This document shows positions 1-8,782 of a stretch of 64,000 nt of DNA, piece by piece (positions within the stretch are counted from its first letter, which is position 1; the number at the start of each line of letters is the position of its first letter). Source of the DNA: Acidobacteriota bacterium (GTDB lineage: Bacteria; Acidobacteriota; Terriglobia; Terriglobales; Acidobacteriaceae). The stretch is taken from the NCBI GenBank assembly GCA_021780315.1, contig JAJXYY010000025.1, forward strand, positions 62,001 to 126,000, in the 5' to 3' direction. A model generated the notes under the pieces. The model was not told where the DNA came from. It worked only from the letters and a program-made list of their open reading frames with translations, and did no database searches. The translations under genes and the position numbers were made by a program.

Positions 1-874
1 GAGCGGTGGACTGGCCTGCCTTGAGTCCGAAGGTCTGGTCTTCCAGCACCTTGGCCAGCGCGCCACGCTTGAACAAGCCCAGGTCGCCGCCCTGCGCCGC
101 GGTGGGTCCGCCGGAGTAGGTTTTGGCGAGGTCTTCAAATTTGCTTCCTGCTGCTAGTTTGGCGGCGACGTCCGCGGCCTTAGCCTGGGCTTGTGCGACG
201 ACATCATCCTTTGCATCGGCAGGGGTTGGAATGAGGATTTCGCTGAGCCGAATCTGTTCGGGCTGCTCAAACTCATTTTTGTGCGCCTCGTAGAAGGCCT
301 GTTCCTGAGCCTGGGTCATCTGCAGACGGCGGCCTACCTCGTCGCGAACGACCTGCTGGGTGATGACGGTGTTGCGGATGTTGGCCTTGAAGTCCTCGAA
401 GGAGACGCCCTGCTGACGGGCGGCCTTCTCAAGGTCTTCCATGGTGTCGAGGTGGTTTTGTTTGCGAATTTCGTCCAGGCGGCGAATCACTTCCGCATCG
501 GCGTTCAAGCCGAGTTCCTTGCCCCGCGAGAGGAGCAGTTGCTGGTCGATCATGTCGCGCAGCATATTCTTTCGGCGTTCAGCAGCATCCGCAGGGCTGG
601 CGTTGGTCTGTTGCAGTTCCTGCTCCAACTGCTGCTGGCTACGTTCGACGTCGCTGCGGCTGATGATCTGATCGTTGACCCGCACGATCACATCCTCGAC
701 CACGGTTCCGTTGGGGGTGATTGCGACCGGGGTTGGCAGCGTCAGTTGCGGTTGGGGCGCGGCTGGCACGGCGTAAGGGCTTTGGTAACGCGGGGTCTGG
801 GCAGACACCGCTCCCGGCAACGCGATCAGGCTGAGCCCGCACACGACCGCTAACTGCGAAATTCTCAAGGTCAT
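1..874 (-). CDS. SurA/PpiC-type periplasmic peptidyl-prolyl isomerase (3' end cut by window edge)
   Basis: Translating the minus strand gives an open frame running off the left edge, with 291 residues visible. It begins with a signal peptide (MTLRISQLAVVCGLSLIALP, then an Ala-Val-Ser-Ala-Gln cleavage region), followed by a SurA N-terminal-like helical region containing the stretch DVIVRVNDQIISRSDVE. The visible end enters a parvulin (PpiC) domain, with FEDLAKTYS followed by GGDLG. The family folds or escorts outer-membrane proteins in the periplasm. The start was taken at the ATG ending at 874; a GTG two codons upstream (880) is in frame and also possible. The gene diverges from the S41 protease, leaving about 258 bp for two promoters. 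The family assignment is secure, but SurA versus a generic PpiC foldase cannot be settled without the C-terminus. Confidence 0.85.
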   Translation of the reverse strand, partial: MTLRISQLAVVCGLSLIALPGAVSAQTPRYQSPYAVPAAPQPQLTLPTPVAITPNGTVVEDVIVRVNDQIISRSDVERSQQQLEQELQQTNASPADAAERRKNMLRDMIDQQLLLSRGKELGLNADAEVIRRLDEIRKQNHLDTMEDLEKAARQQGVSFEDFKANIRNTVITQQVVRDEVGRRLQMTQAQEQAFYEAHKNEFEQPEQIRLSEILIPTPADAKDDVVAQAQAKAADVAAKLAAGSKFEDLAKTYSGGPTAAQGGDLGLFKRGALAKVLEDQTFGLKAGQSTA

Positions 875-1132
875 CTTCACTCGTATCTTTATCAACGTCC
901 GCGATTGGGATGCCATCGATCAACACTCCCGAACCCCTCATAAGACTCGATGCAGGGATCGAACGGTATCCAGTGATAATTCTAACCGCCACTGCCATAT
1001 CGTGCGAATCCCACCCCTGTCCGGCTGCGTCGCTCACCTGCCGGTGCTATACTCCGTCCAAAGTAGGACGGTCTTGTGCCGGACCCACCGCGCTTACTCA
1101 GGCACTGTTTTCAATCGAGGTCATACCCGCCC

Positions 1133-2749
1133 ATGGCACCACGTACCCGCCGCGCCCTCTTCTCCGTAACCGTTTTTCTCGCGACCTGCGGGGTCTTCGG
1201 CACGCTCATCAACCAGAAGGTTGCAGCGCAGTCCGCGTCGGATGAGTCGACTCTCCGCGATAGCCTCCATGCCTTTACGGACGTTTACTCGATCGTGGAG
1301 CAGAACTACGCCGAAAAGCTGGACACGGACAAGACGGACAAGGTTATCTACGACGGTGCCATCCCGGGGATGCTGCACACGCTGGACCCTCACTCTAACT
1401 TCTACGATCCCAAGGCCTTCGCCCAGATGCGGGAAGACCAGCACGGCAAATATTACGGTGTCGGCATGTCCATCCAGCCGCAACCGGACAAGAATGGCAC
1501 GACGAAGATTGTTGTACTGGCTCCGTTTGAAGGCACTCCGTCGTACAAGGCGGGAATCAAGCCGGGCGACGTGATTCTGCTGATTGACGGCAAATCGACG
1601 GAGGGCATGGACTCGGCCGCGGTTGCCTCGCTGCTGAAAGGGCCTCGCGGAACCCATGTTTCGGTAACGATGAGCCGCGAAGGAGCCAGCAAGCCGCTGG
1701 TGTTCGACCTGATCCGCGACGAAATTCCGCGTAATTCCGTCGATCTGGCCTTTATGATCCGTCCGGGCATCGGCTATATCCATGTTACGAACTTCATGGA
1801 GACGACCAGCCGTGAGGTTGGCGACGCGCTGGACAAGTTCGGCGACATCAAGGGGCTGGTGATCGACCTGCGCGGCAACCCTGGCGGCCTGCTGAACGAA
1901 GCGGTCAACATGTCGGACAAGTTTTTACAAAAGGGACAGATCGTCGTCTCGCAACGCGGACGGGCGTTCCCCGATCAGGTCTACCGCGTCTCTCACGGCG
2001 AAGAGGGTACCAAGTATCCGATCGTCGTTCTGGTGAACCGCAACACGGCCTCGGCCGCTGAGATCGTATCTGGCGCGTTGCAAGATCATGACCGCGCTTT
2101 GATCGTTGGTGAGACCACCTTCGGCAAGGGCCTGGTGCAGACTGTATTCCAGATCACGGAGAACACTGGTCTGGCCTTGACCACTTACCACTACTACACG
2201 CCCTCGGGCCGGTTGATCCAGCGCAACTACGACCACGTCTCGCTGTACGACTACTACTACGTTCGCAACGACGCGGCCAAGCCGGACAAGAGCAACCTGG
2301 AGGTCAAACTAACCGACTCGGGCCGGACGGTCTACGGCGGTGGCGGCATCACCCCAGATGAGAAGATCGATAACCTGAAATCTAATCACTTTCAAGATAC
2401 GCTGCTGCAGCACTATGCTTTTTTCAACTTCAGCAAGCACTATCTGGCCAGCCACACCGTTGCGCGAGACTTCGTTGTGGATGATGCCGTGATGCAGCAG
2501 TTCAAGGACTACCTGAAGAGCAATTCCATTGAGTACACCGATGCCGACCTGGCGGGCGTGAGCGACTGGGTGAAGGAGAGCATCAAGAGCGAGCTGTTTA
2601 CGTCTCAGTTCGGCCAGTTGGAAGGCCTGAAAGTCCGTGCCGAATGGGACCCGCAGATTGCGAAGGCGGTAACGTTTATCCCTCAGGCCGAGGCTCTGGA
2701 GCAGCACCTGGCAGCGACACAAAAGACAGTTGCCAGCGCCAATCGCTAA
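1133..2749 (+). CDS. S41 family C-terminal processing peptidase
   Basis: 538 residues. An N-terminal signal/anchor (MAPRTRRALFSVTVFLATCG) is followed by a helical region, a PDZ domain (about residues 110-195, with YKAGIKPGDVILLIDGKS) and an S41 tail-specific protease domain. The expected Ser/Lys dyad is visible: S307 in NTASAAEIVSGAL and K332 in TFGKG, with the usual spacing of 25. Such enzymes sit in the periplasm and trim proteins or substrates with exposed C-termini. A GTG at 1076 would extend the protein by 19 residues, but that extension is not signal-like and the ATG at 1133 puts the signal sequence at the N-terminus; a GAGG lies 12-15 nt upstream. The gene diverges from the foldase gene and ends at a hairpin terminator. 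Confidence 0.92.
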   Translation: MAPRTRRALFSVTVFLATCGVFGTLINQKVAAQSASDESTLRDSLHAFTDVYSIVEQNYAEKLDTDKTDKVIYDGAIPGMLHTLDPHSNFYDPKAFAQMREDQHGKYYGVGMSIQPQPDKNGTTKIVVLAPFEGTPSYKAGIKPGDVILLIDGKSTEGMDSAAVASLLKGPRGTHVSVTMSREGASKPLVFDLIRDEIPRNSVDLAFMIRPGIGYIHVTNFMETTSREVGDALDKFGDIKGLVIDLRGNPGGLLNEAVNMSDKFLQKGQIVVSQRGRAFPDQVYRVSHGEEGTKYPIVVLVNRNTASAAEIVSGALQDHDRALIVGETTFGKGLVQTVFQITENTGLALTTYHYYTPSGRLIQRNYDHVSLYDYYYVRNDAAKPDKSNLEVKLTDSGRTVYGGGGITPDEKIDNLKSNHFQDTLLQHYAFFNFSKHYLASHTVARDFVVDDAVMQQFKDYLKSNSIEYTDADLAGVSDWVKESIKSELFTSQFGQLEGLKVRAEWDPQIAKAVTFIPQAEALEQHLAATQKTVASANR

Positions 2750-2768
2750 ACGCCATCCCTAGCAGCAG

Positions 2769-2799
2769 AAAGGCCGCCCGTCTATCCGGGGCGGCCTTT
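2769..2799 (+). terminator. Rho-independent terminator after the S41 protease
   Basis: An AAAGGCCGCCC arm (2769-2779) pairs with GGGCGGCCTTT (2789-2799) around a short loop, 19 bp after the stop codon. The right arm ends in TTT followed by GATTTT, giving a short U-tract. Confidence 0.85.
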
Positions 2800-2842
2800 G
2801 ATTTTGCGGGTGACTTCAGCAGCTATCTCTGCTTTGCATATC

Positions 2843-2917
2843 TGGAGCGGGAGACGGGGATCGAACCCGCAACCAACGGCTTGGGAAGCCGCTACTCTAC
2901 CATTGAGCTACTCCCGC
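2843..2917 (-). tRNA. tRNA-Gly (anticodon CCC)
   Basis: The minus strand folds as a cloverleaf. The acceptor stem is GCGGGAG/CTCCCGC, the D-arm is GCTCAATGGTAGAGT, and the anticodon stem CGGCT/AGCCG closes the loop TTCCCAA, giving anticodon CCC. The T-arm is GCGGGTTCGATCCCCGT. CCA is encoded (plus-strand TGG at 2843-2845). Confidence 0.97.
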
Positions 2918-3030
2918 TTCGAACCCAATTATAACTGCGAAACGGCCGCGAATCGAGCCGGACCGGAGCAGGCAACGTTTTTGTGTGGCCCCTGGGATGA
3001 GGGCATCGAAGCCTGTCCCGGTCAGGAGAA

Positions 3031-3525
3031 CTACTGTTCGCTGGTTCCAATCCTGTCGAGTTCCTGCTGTAACGCAAGCGAATCGAGACTGGCAATCGAC
3101 AGACTGAGAAAGAGGCGGATGCGCCGGCTCAGCAGCGTGAATGCCTGACTGAAGGCGTGTTCGATCTCTGCCGGGGTTCCTGTGACGGACGCAGGGTCGG
3201 AGATTCCCCAGTGGGCCGTGACGGGCTGTCCGGGCCAGATGGGACAGACCTCGTTGGCGGCGTTGTCGCACACGGTAAAGATGAAGTTGAGATGGGGCGC
3301 ATCCGGTTGGGAGAACTCTTCCCAGGACTTGCTGCGCAGAGTGGAGACTGGCCAACCAGCTTGCTCGATCTGATGGATAGCCTCAGGCCGAACGCGGCCT
3401 GCGGGGTGACTGCCTGCGCTGAACGCGGTGAAGTTTGCCCCGGCAAGATTATTGAGAATCGCTTCCGCCATGATGGATCGGGCGGAGTTGCCGGTGCAGA
3501 GGAACATTACGTTGTAGTGCTGCAT
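3031..3525 (-). CDS. arsC: Arsenate reductase, low-MW phosphatase/thioredoxin-coupled type
   Basis: 164 residues, the normal size. The N-terminal phosphatase-like loop is C10-TGNSA-R16 (CX5R), and the two further redox cysteines expected in thioredoxin-dependent ArsC occur as C86 and C94 in TVCDNAANEVCP. The enzyme reduces arsenate to arsenite in the cytoplasm, passing a disulfide from the CX5R cysteine through C86/C94 to thioredoxin. It lies 28 bp downstream of arsM on the same strand, so the two are probably co-transcribed from the divergent ars promoter. The C-terminus (LFLSLSIASLDSLALQQEL) is helical and slightly longer than in compact homologues. Confidence 0.93.
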   Translation of the reverse strand: MQHYNVMFLCTGNSARSIMAEAILNNLAGANFTAFSAGSHPAGRVRPEAIHQIEQAGWPVSTLRSKSWEEFSQPDAPHLNFIFTVCDNAANEVCPIWPGQPVTAHWGISDPASVTGTPAEIEHAFSQAFTLLSRRIRLFLSLSIASLDSLALQQELDRIGTSEQ

Positions 3526-3553
3526 GGGAGTTCTTGGCCTCTCAGTTTTAGAT

Positions 3554-4441
3554 TCAGGATGCGCTAGGCTTGACCGCGTAGACTTTGACGCTGGCCGCAG
3601 CGGCGTTGATGTCGTACTGCGCGAGCAGGGTGGTTAGCTCCTCGTGCAGGGTAGCTGACCGGGTTGGGGCTGGCGTACAACATGACGATTCGACGAGCTG
3701 AAACGGGCTTGCGTGGGCCATGGAAGGCGAGCAGCAACCGGACTGGTTCTCTACCTTCGCGTAGGCATTGAGGTCTGCACCGCTATCGACGATCTCCACG
3801 TGAGCGAAGCCAGCTGCGAGTAGCTGGGCACGGTAGTCCTCGATCAGGAGGGCTCCGGCGATACAGCCGACGTATGCCGCCACGCTTTGGGCGACGGCCT
3901 CCGGAAGCTCTTGCTTGAGCGCGATATCGCTAATGGCTACACGCCCACCTGGCTTGAGCACGCGCGCAATCTCGCGGAAGACAGCTGGCTTGTTGGGGGC
4001 AAGATTGATGACGCAGTTGGAGACGACACAATCCACCGAGGCATCGGGCAGCGGAATCTGATCGATGGTCGATTGGTAGAACTCAACGTTCTGATAGCCA
4101 CCTGAATGAGCATTGGCGCGGGAACGCTCAATCATCTCCGGCGTCATGTCGATGCCAATGGCACGTCCTTGCGGGCCGACCAGCTTTGAGGCAAGGAACA
4201 CATCGAGGCCACCACCTGATCCCAGGTCTACGACCACCTCGCCCGGCCGCAGGTGTGCGGTGGCGGTTGGATTGCCGCAGGACAGGCCCATATTGGCGTC
4301 TGCCGGTATGGAGGTAAGCTCCTCAGCGGAGTAGCCGAAGGCCTCTGCGACTGCTTTTACCCCTGCGTGATCGTTCGAAAGAGGACTTGCTGCGACGGCT
4401 CCGTACTTCGATTTGACCGATTCCAGTATCTGGCTTGCCAT
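3554..4441 (-). CDS. arsM: Arsenite S-adenosylmethionine methyltransferase
   Basis: 295 residues. A Rossmann methyltransferase carries the SAM-binding motif [15 protein letters not shown] and the later motif AISDIAL. Conserved cysteines typical of arsenite methyltransferases are visible in GLSCGNP, SNCVINL and YVGCIAG, which bind As(III). The enzyme methylates arsenite stepwise to volatile or less retained species in the cytoplasm. The C-terminal 70 residues carry extra Cys pairs (SGCCSP and SSCCTP); similar Cys-rich tails occur in some ArsM proteins, and I infer As(III) capture. First gene of the leftward arm of the divergent ars locus, with arsC behind it. Confidence 0.92.
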   Translation of the reverse strand: MASQILESVKSKYGAVAASPLSNDHAGVKAVAEAFGYSAEELTSIPADANMGLSCGNPTATAHLRPGEVVVDLGSGGGLDVFLASKLVGPQGRAIGIDMTPEMIERSRANAHSGGYQNVEFYQSTIDQIPLPDASVDCVVSNCVINLAPNKPAVFREIARVLKPGGRVAISDIALKQELPEAVAQSVAAYVGCIAGALLIEDYRAQLLAAGFAHVEIVDSGADLNAYAKVENQSGCCSPSMAHASPFQLVESSCCTPAPTRSATLHEELTTLLAQYDINAAAASVKVYAVKPSAS

Positions 4442-4457
4442 GGAACACCTCTGTAAA

Positions 4458-4513
4458 CATATTCGCTAAAGCGACTATATGCGTTGCGCAACATATTCGT
4501 CAAAGCGTATAAG
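4458..4513. promoter_or_regulatory. Divergent ars promoter with two ArsR operator-like palindromes
   Basis: The 78-bp gap between the arsM and arsR starts holds two related imperfect palindromes 34 bp apart: CATATTCGC...ATATG at 4458-4481 and CATATTCG...CGTATAAG at 4492-4513. Both share the core ATATTCG-N1-2-AAAGCG. One lies close to each start codon, which suits repression of both arms by the adjacent ArsR. That ArsR binds here is inferred from position and symmetry. Confidence 0.65.
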
Positions 4514-4519
4514 TGAGTC

Positions 4520-4927
4520 ATGGCACGAAAAGCATCCATGTTCAACCCCGAGCTATTTTTCAAGGCTCTCGGCGACCGAACCCGACTTCGCCTGCTGAAT
4601 CTGATGGGAGAGCAGGAGATTTGCGTCTGCTATCTAGTGGAGATTCTGGAGCAGGGTCAGCCGAAGATCTCGCGGCATCTGGCGTATCTGCGTCGAGCTG
4701 GGGTTGTCGAGGCGCGGCGCGATGGCAAGTGGATGCACTACCGAATCGTGATGCCAGCGGACAAGGGCGCGGCACAGATCCTGCGGCAGACGCTGGCGTG
4801 GCTGAACGAGGAGCGGTCGATGCAGGCTGATCGTTCGCGCCTGTCGAAGGCATGCTGCAGCCCCGCCAAGTATGTTGCGCTGCAAAGCGCTCCACTCCCC
4901 GTATCCGTAATGCTCGAGAGTCGATAA
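4520..4927 (+). CDS. arsR: ArsR/SmtB family arsenic-responsive repressor
   Basis: 135 residues. A winged-helix domain spans about residues 8-95 ([17 protein letters not shown], then [20 protein letters not shown] as the recognition helix and wing). The metalloid-binding motif in helix 3 is [10 protein letters not shown], the CxC arrangement of classical arsenite-sensing ArsR. The C-terminal tail has an additional Cys pair (ACCSP) of unknown use. As(III) binding should release it from the operators in the 4458-4513 gap. Its stop codon is followed after 2 bp by the acr3 start, so the two form one operon. Confidence 0.92.
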   Translation: MARKASMFNPELFFKALGDRTRLRLLNLMGEQEICVCYLVEILEQGQPKISRHLAYLRRAGVVEARRDGKWMHYRIVMPADKGAAQILRQTLAWLNEERSMQADRSRLSKACCSPAKYVALQSAPLPVSVMLESR

Positions 4928-4929
4928 TT

Positions 4930-6045
4930 ATGTCCGTAGTCCCCTATACCTCCGCTACCTTGTGCGCACCTGCGGTTCGCAGGAAGCTCTCCTTTCTTGA
5001 TCGCTATCTCACTTTGTGGATTTTTCTAGCGATGGCAATCGGAGTCGCGATTGGTCACTTCGTTCCGTCGACGGCCGGATTCGTCAATCGCTTTCAGTCC
5101 GGGACGACGAACATCCCTATCGCGATCGGGCTGATTGTCATGATGTATCCGCCACTGGCGAAGGTCCGCTATGAAAAACTTGGTGAGGTCTTTCGCAACC
5201 GGCGAATTCTTGGCTTGTCTCTGCTGCAGAACTGGGCTGTTGGGCCAGTGCTGATGTTCGGGCTTGCACTGACGTTTCTGCGTGGTGAACCAGCGTACAT
5301 GCGCGGCCTGATTCTGATCGGGATTGCGCGCTGCATTGCAATGGTGATGGTGTGGAATGAACTTGCCGGAGGCGACACGGACTACGTGGCCGGACTGGTG
5401 GCTATCAACAGCGTATTTCAGGTGGTTTTTTACAGTCTGTATGCGTGGATATTTATCACGATTCTGCCTACATGGTTTGGGTTGCAGGGATCGGTAGTGA
5501 AGGTTGGCATAGGCCAGATTGCACACAGCGTATTTATCTATCTGGGAATTCCCTTTCTGGCTGGTATGGTGACGCGGTACACGCTGATCCATGCCAAGGG
5601 TGAGGAGTGGTACCGGACAGAGTTTATTTCCCGCATCAGTCCGCTGACCCTGATGGCGCTGCTCTTCACCATTGTGGTCATGTTCTCGCTGAAGGGCGAT
5701 CTGATTGTCAGACTGCCATTCGACGTATTCAAGATTGCGGTGCCGCTGCTGATCTACTTTGTGATCATGTTTCTGGTGAGCTTCTGGGCAGGCAGGCGGC
5801 TGGGCGCCAACTATGCGCAGTCTGCAACGCTTTCCTTCACGGCTGCGGGTAACAACTTCGAGCTTGCGATTGCGGTGGCGATCGCGGTCTTCGGGCTTAA
5901 CTCCGGAGAGGCATTTGTCGGTGTGATTGGGCCACTGGTTGAGGTGCCCGCGCTGATTGGTCTGGTGAACGTTGCGTACTGGCTGCGCAAACGGTACTTC
6001 GCCGGAGAGGACCCGGACGGGGTAACAGAAGCGCTGCATAGGTAG
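4930..6045 (+). CDS. acr3: Arsenite efflux permease, Acr3 family
   Basis: 371 residues with about ten hydrophobic segments. The Acr3 hallmark [18 protein letters not shown], with the essential cysteine in the fourth helix, is present. The protein exports arsenite across the inner membrane using the proton motive force. A longer frame starting at 4852 overlaps arsR and would add 26 non-membrane residues, so the ATG at 4930, 2 bp after the arsR stop, was chosen. With ArsC (reduction), ArsM (methylation) and ArsR (sensing) this makes a complete arsenic detoxification set. Confidence 0.93.
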   Translation: MSVVPYTSATLCAPAVRRKLSFLDRYLTLWIFLAMAIGVAIGHFVPSTAGFVNRFQSGTTNIPIAIGLIVMMYPPLAKVRYEKLGEVFRNRRILGLSLLQNWAVGPVLMFGLALTFLRGEPAYMRGLILIGIARCIAMVMVWNELAGGDTDYVAGLVAINSVFQVVFYSLYAWIFITILPTWFGLQGSVVKVGIGQIAHSVFIYLGIPFLAGMVTRYTLIHAKGEEWYRTEFISRISPLTLMALLFTIVVMFSLKGDLIVRLPFDVFKIAVPLLIYFVIMFLVSFWAGRRLGANYAQSATLSFTAAGNNFELAIAVAIAVFGLNSGEAFVGVIGPLVEVPALIGLVNVAYWLRKRYFAGEDPDGVTEALHR

Positions 6046-6300
6046 TTCGACGTGGTTGCAAGTGTAGCTCGTGAGAGAGACCTTTCGTACTTCGTCTCCG
6101 TGTTCTGTTCGATGCAGAATAGCCTGTGGTATTTTTTGTGATCTTAGTCACTGCATGATTCCCCATGAGGCGTACTGTAGTGTTTGCAGGTAGTTTGCTG
6201 GCAACGCCGTCGGTTTCTCTATTGCAGATGCTCTGAAGAGGATGCTACCGAGTAAGCGTGGCTGGGCACGAAGCATGATCGAACGATGAGAGATCGAGCG

Positions 6301-7665
6301 ATGAAGAAGCAGGTTGTCTCCACGTTGAAAGTGCGGCGACGGGTTCACGCCGTATTGCTGATTGTCAGCTGGGGGAGCGTATTTGGCTGGGCTGATCCGA
6401 CCTTGGCCGATGACCTGAAGACGGCTTATCAACAGGCGGCATCGACGTCGCCAGTCCTTGCGCAGGCGCGTGCGCAACTGGATGCAGAGTTAGCCTCACG
6501 ACCGCTGGCTCGCGCTGCGCTGCTGCCGCACATTAATGCCGGAGCCAGCGGAGGGATGAATACGGCCCATGTGACGGGCTTTGGGGCTCAGCCACTTTCG
6601 ACGGGTTACCACTCGGATATCTTCAGTGCAAGCCTGACGGAGTCGATCTTCAACGGGCAGGCCTTGACCGCGATGAAACAGGCCAACAGCCGCATTCAGG
6701 CCAGCCAGGCAGCGATGGCCTTTGCCGAGCAGTTGGTAGCTCTAGAGGTTACCAAGGCTTACTTCAGCGTGTTGCAGGCGCAAGCCAACGAGCGCGTGGC
6801 ACGGCAGCAGATGGATCTGTTGCAGAGTATCTGCGACCAAACCACTGCCAGCCTGAAGGTGGGGACCGGAGATATCATCTCCGTGCAGGAAGTGCAGGCG
6901 CAACTGGATGCCGCGAGGGCCGATGTCATTACGGCGAAGAATACGGTGGCAATTGCGAAGAGCCAGTTACAGCGCCTGACGCATCATCCTGTGGGGACGT
7001 TGCAGGATATCACCACGCTGCAGGCGCTGGGGCCACAGCCGGATGCGATTGAGCCGTGGCTTGCTGCTGCACTGAACAACCAGCCTTTGCTGCAACAAGC
7101 GCAGCAGACCCTCAAGGTGTCGGAGCAGCAAGTGCAGTTTGCGCGGCGAGCGCGTTGGCCGACGCTAAGCATGAGCGGAGTGGGGCAACACGCCGCGGGC
7201 ATTCTGATTCCACCAGTTGCCATCGATCAGGGTGGAGCCTCATTGAACCTTTCCATCCCAATCTACGAAGGCGGAAGCACGCGGGCGAGAATCCACGAGG
7301 CGGAGGCACTGGCAAGGGCCAGCAAGGCGAATGTGGCCAATGTTCAGGACCAGATCAAGCTGGACACGCAGACGGCATTTCTTGAGTTGCAGAACAGCGT
7401 CGCGCAGTTCCGGGCAACACAGCAATCGGTGACCTCAGCGCAGGTCTCGCTGGCAGGTACACGCAAGGGCTATGAAATTGGAAGCCGCTCTATCATCGAC
7501 CTGCTGACGGCGACTACTAACCTCGCGGCGGCACAACGCAACTACTATCTTGCCCTTTACACGCAGTTGGTCGCTCGGACGCAGTTGAAGGCGGCCGCAG
7601 GTGTGCTGACGCCGCAGGATATTGAGTCCATCAATACCCTGCTCTCCAGCAATACTTCGCAGTGA
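6301..7665 (+). CDS. TolC-family outer-membrane efflux channel
   Basis: 454 residues. The N-terminus has a charged region and a hydrophobic stretch ending in WADPTLADDL, followed by two OEP repeats rich in Ala/Gln heptads (coiled-coil helices of the periplasmic tunnel). It should form the trimeric outer-membrane exit duct for the downstream ABC transporter. Alternative start ATG at 6286 adds MRDRA only. It is the first gene of a five-gene operon with the adaptor, ATPase and two permease genes; the gap to the adaptor is 30 bp. The 255 bp before it hold no recognisable gene and presumably the promoter. Confidence 0.9.
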   Translation: MKKQVVSTLKVRRRVHAVLLIVSWGSVFGWADPTLADDLKTAYQQAASTSPVLAQARAQLDAELASRPLARAALLPHINAGASGGMNTAHVTGFGAQPLSTGYHSDIFSASLTESIFNGQALTAMKQANSRIQASQAAMAFAEQLVALEVTKAYFSVLQAQANERVARQQMDLLQSICDQTTASLKVGTGDIISVQEVQAQLDAARADVITAKNTVAIAKSQLQRLTHHPVGTLQDITTLQALGPQPDAIEPWLAAALNNQPLLQQAQQTLKVSEQQVQFARRARWPTLSMSGVGQHAAGILIPPVAIDQGGASLNLSIPIYEGGSTRARIHEAEALARASKANVANVQDQIKLDTQTAFLELQNSVAQFRATQQSVTSAQVSLAGTRKGYEIGSRSIIDLLTATTNLAAAQRNYYLALYTQLVARTQLKAAAGVLTPQDIESINTLLSSNTSQ

Positions 7666-7695
7666 GCCGTATGCTGTTCCGTTGGGAGAAGACAC

Positions 7696-8781
7696 ATGAT
7701 TTCGGTCAAGAAGCGCGCTTTCCTTGCGGTACTTCTGGTTGTGCTGGTGAGTGCGGGTATTGCTGCACGCTACTGGCTGATGCACCGGCGTGCTCCTGAC
7801 GACACCATTACGCTGTACGGCAATGTCGATATACGTCAGGTTCAACTGGCCTTCAACGATAGCGAGCGGATTGAAAAGCTGCTGGTGGATGAAGGCAGTG
7901 CTGTACATGCAGGCCAGCTGGTGGCGCAACTGGTACAGCAGCGGTTTGTGGATGCGGTGGGGCAAAGCCAGTCGACGGTTGCAGCGCAACAGCAGTTGGT
8001 TGCGCGCCTGCTGGCCGGGAGCCGCCCGGAGGAGATTGCACAGGCGCGGGCCGATGTTGCAGCAGCGCGAGCCGACGTAGAAGCCGCCCAAGCCAATGTA
8101 AGCAACGCGGAGTTGTTGTTTCACCGCCAGCGGACGCTGGCTCAACAACAATATGTTTCGTTGCAGATTCGCGATGATGCGGAGCGCACCTACCTGGCGA
8201 ATGAGGCCAGTCTGGCAGCGAAGCAGCAGGCACTGGCGGCCAAAGAGCAGGGGTTGCGCCTGGCCGTGATTGGACCGCGCAAGGAAGATATCGCTGCAGC
8301 ACAGGCAACGGTGCGAGCAAGTCAGTCGGCGCTGGCTTTGGCGCAGAAGCAGTTGGCCGATACGCAGCTATTCGCTCCGGCAGAGGGCGTGATTCAGAAT
8401 CGGATTCTGGAGACGGGAGATATGGCGACTCCGCAGACGCCGGTGTTCACGGTTGCTTTGGACAATCCACTGTGGGTTCGGGCTTATCTGCCAGAGCCGG
8501 AGATGGGCAAGGTAGCCCTGGGCATGCGTGCGTGGATCGTGTCGGACAGTTTTCCGGGTCAACGCTTTCCGGGCTGGATCGGCTATATCTCTCCGGTGTC
8601 GGAGTTTACACCGAAGAACGTCGAGACCACGCAACTGCGCTCGCAGTTGGTGTATCGGGTTCGCGTGTATGCCTGCAACCCAGACCATCGTCTACGCCTG
8701 GGGATGCCGGCCACCGTTGTGATTCCGCTGGTCGACAATCCTGCCAACGCGATCGATGCGCATCCATGCGAGAAGAATTGA
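7696..8781 (+). CDS. HlyD/YbhG-type membrane fusion protein of an ABC exporter
   Basis: 361 residues. One N-terminal transmembrane anchor (RAFLAVLLVVLVSAGIAARY) is followed by a split lipoyl domain (IEKLLVDEGSAVHAGQLVAQ) and a long Ala/Gln-rich coiled-coil hairpin (about residues 85-225). The chain then returns through lipoyl (LFAPAEGVIQNRILETGDMA) and beta-barrel domains. It bridges inner-membrane permease and TolC in the periplasm. GGGAGA lies 6 bp before the ATG. The stop codon is 1 bp before the start of the ATPase gene. Confidence 0.9.
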   Translation: MISVKKRAFLAVLLVVLVSAGIAARYWLMHRRAPDDTITLYGNVDIRQVQLAFNDSERIEKLLVDEGSAVHAGQLVAQLVQQRFVDAVGQSQSTVAAQQQLVARLLAGSRPEEIAQARADVAAARADVEAAQANVSNAELLFHRQRTLAQQQYVSLQIRDDAERTYLANEASLAAKQQALAAKEQGLRLAVIGPRKEDIAAAQATVRASQSALALAQKQLADTQLFAPAEGVIQNRILETGDMATPQTPVFTVALDNPLWVRAYLPEPEMGKVALGMRAWIVSDSFPGQRFPGWIGYISPVSEFTPKNVETTQLRSQLVYRVRVYACNPDHRLRLGMPATVVIPLVDNPANAIDAHPCEKN

Positions 8782-8782
8782 T

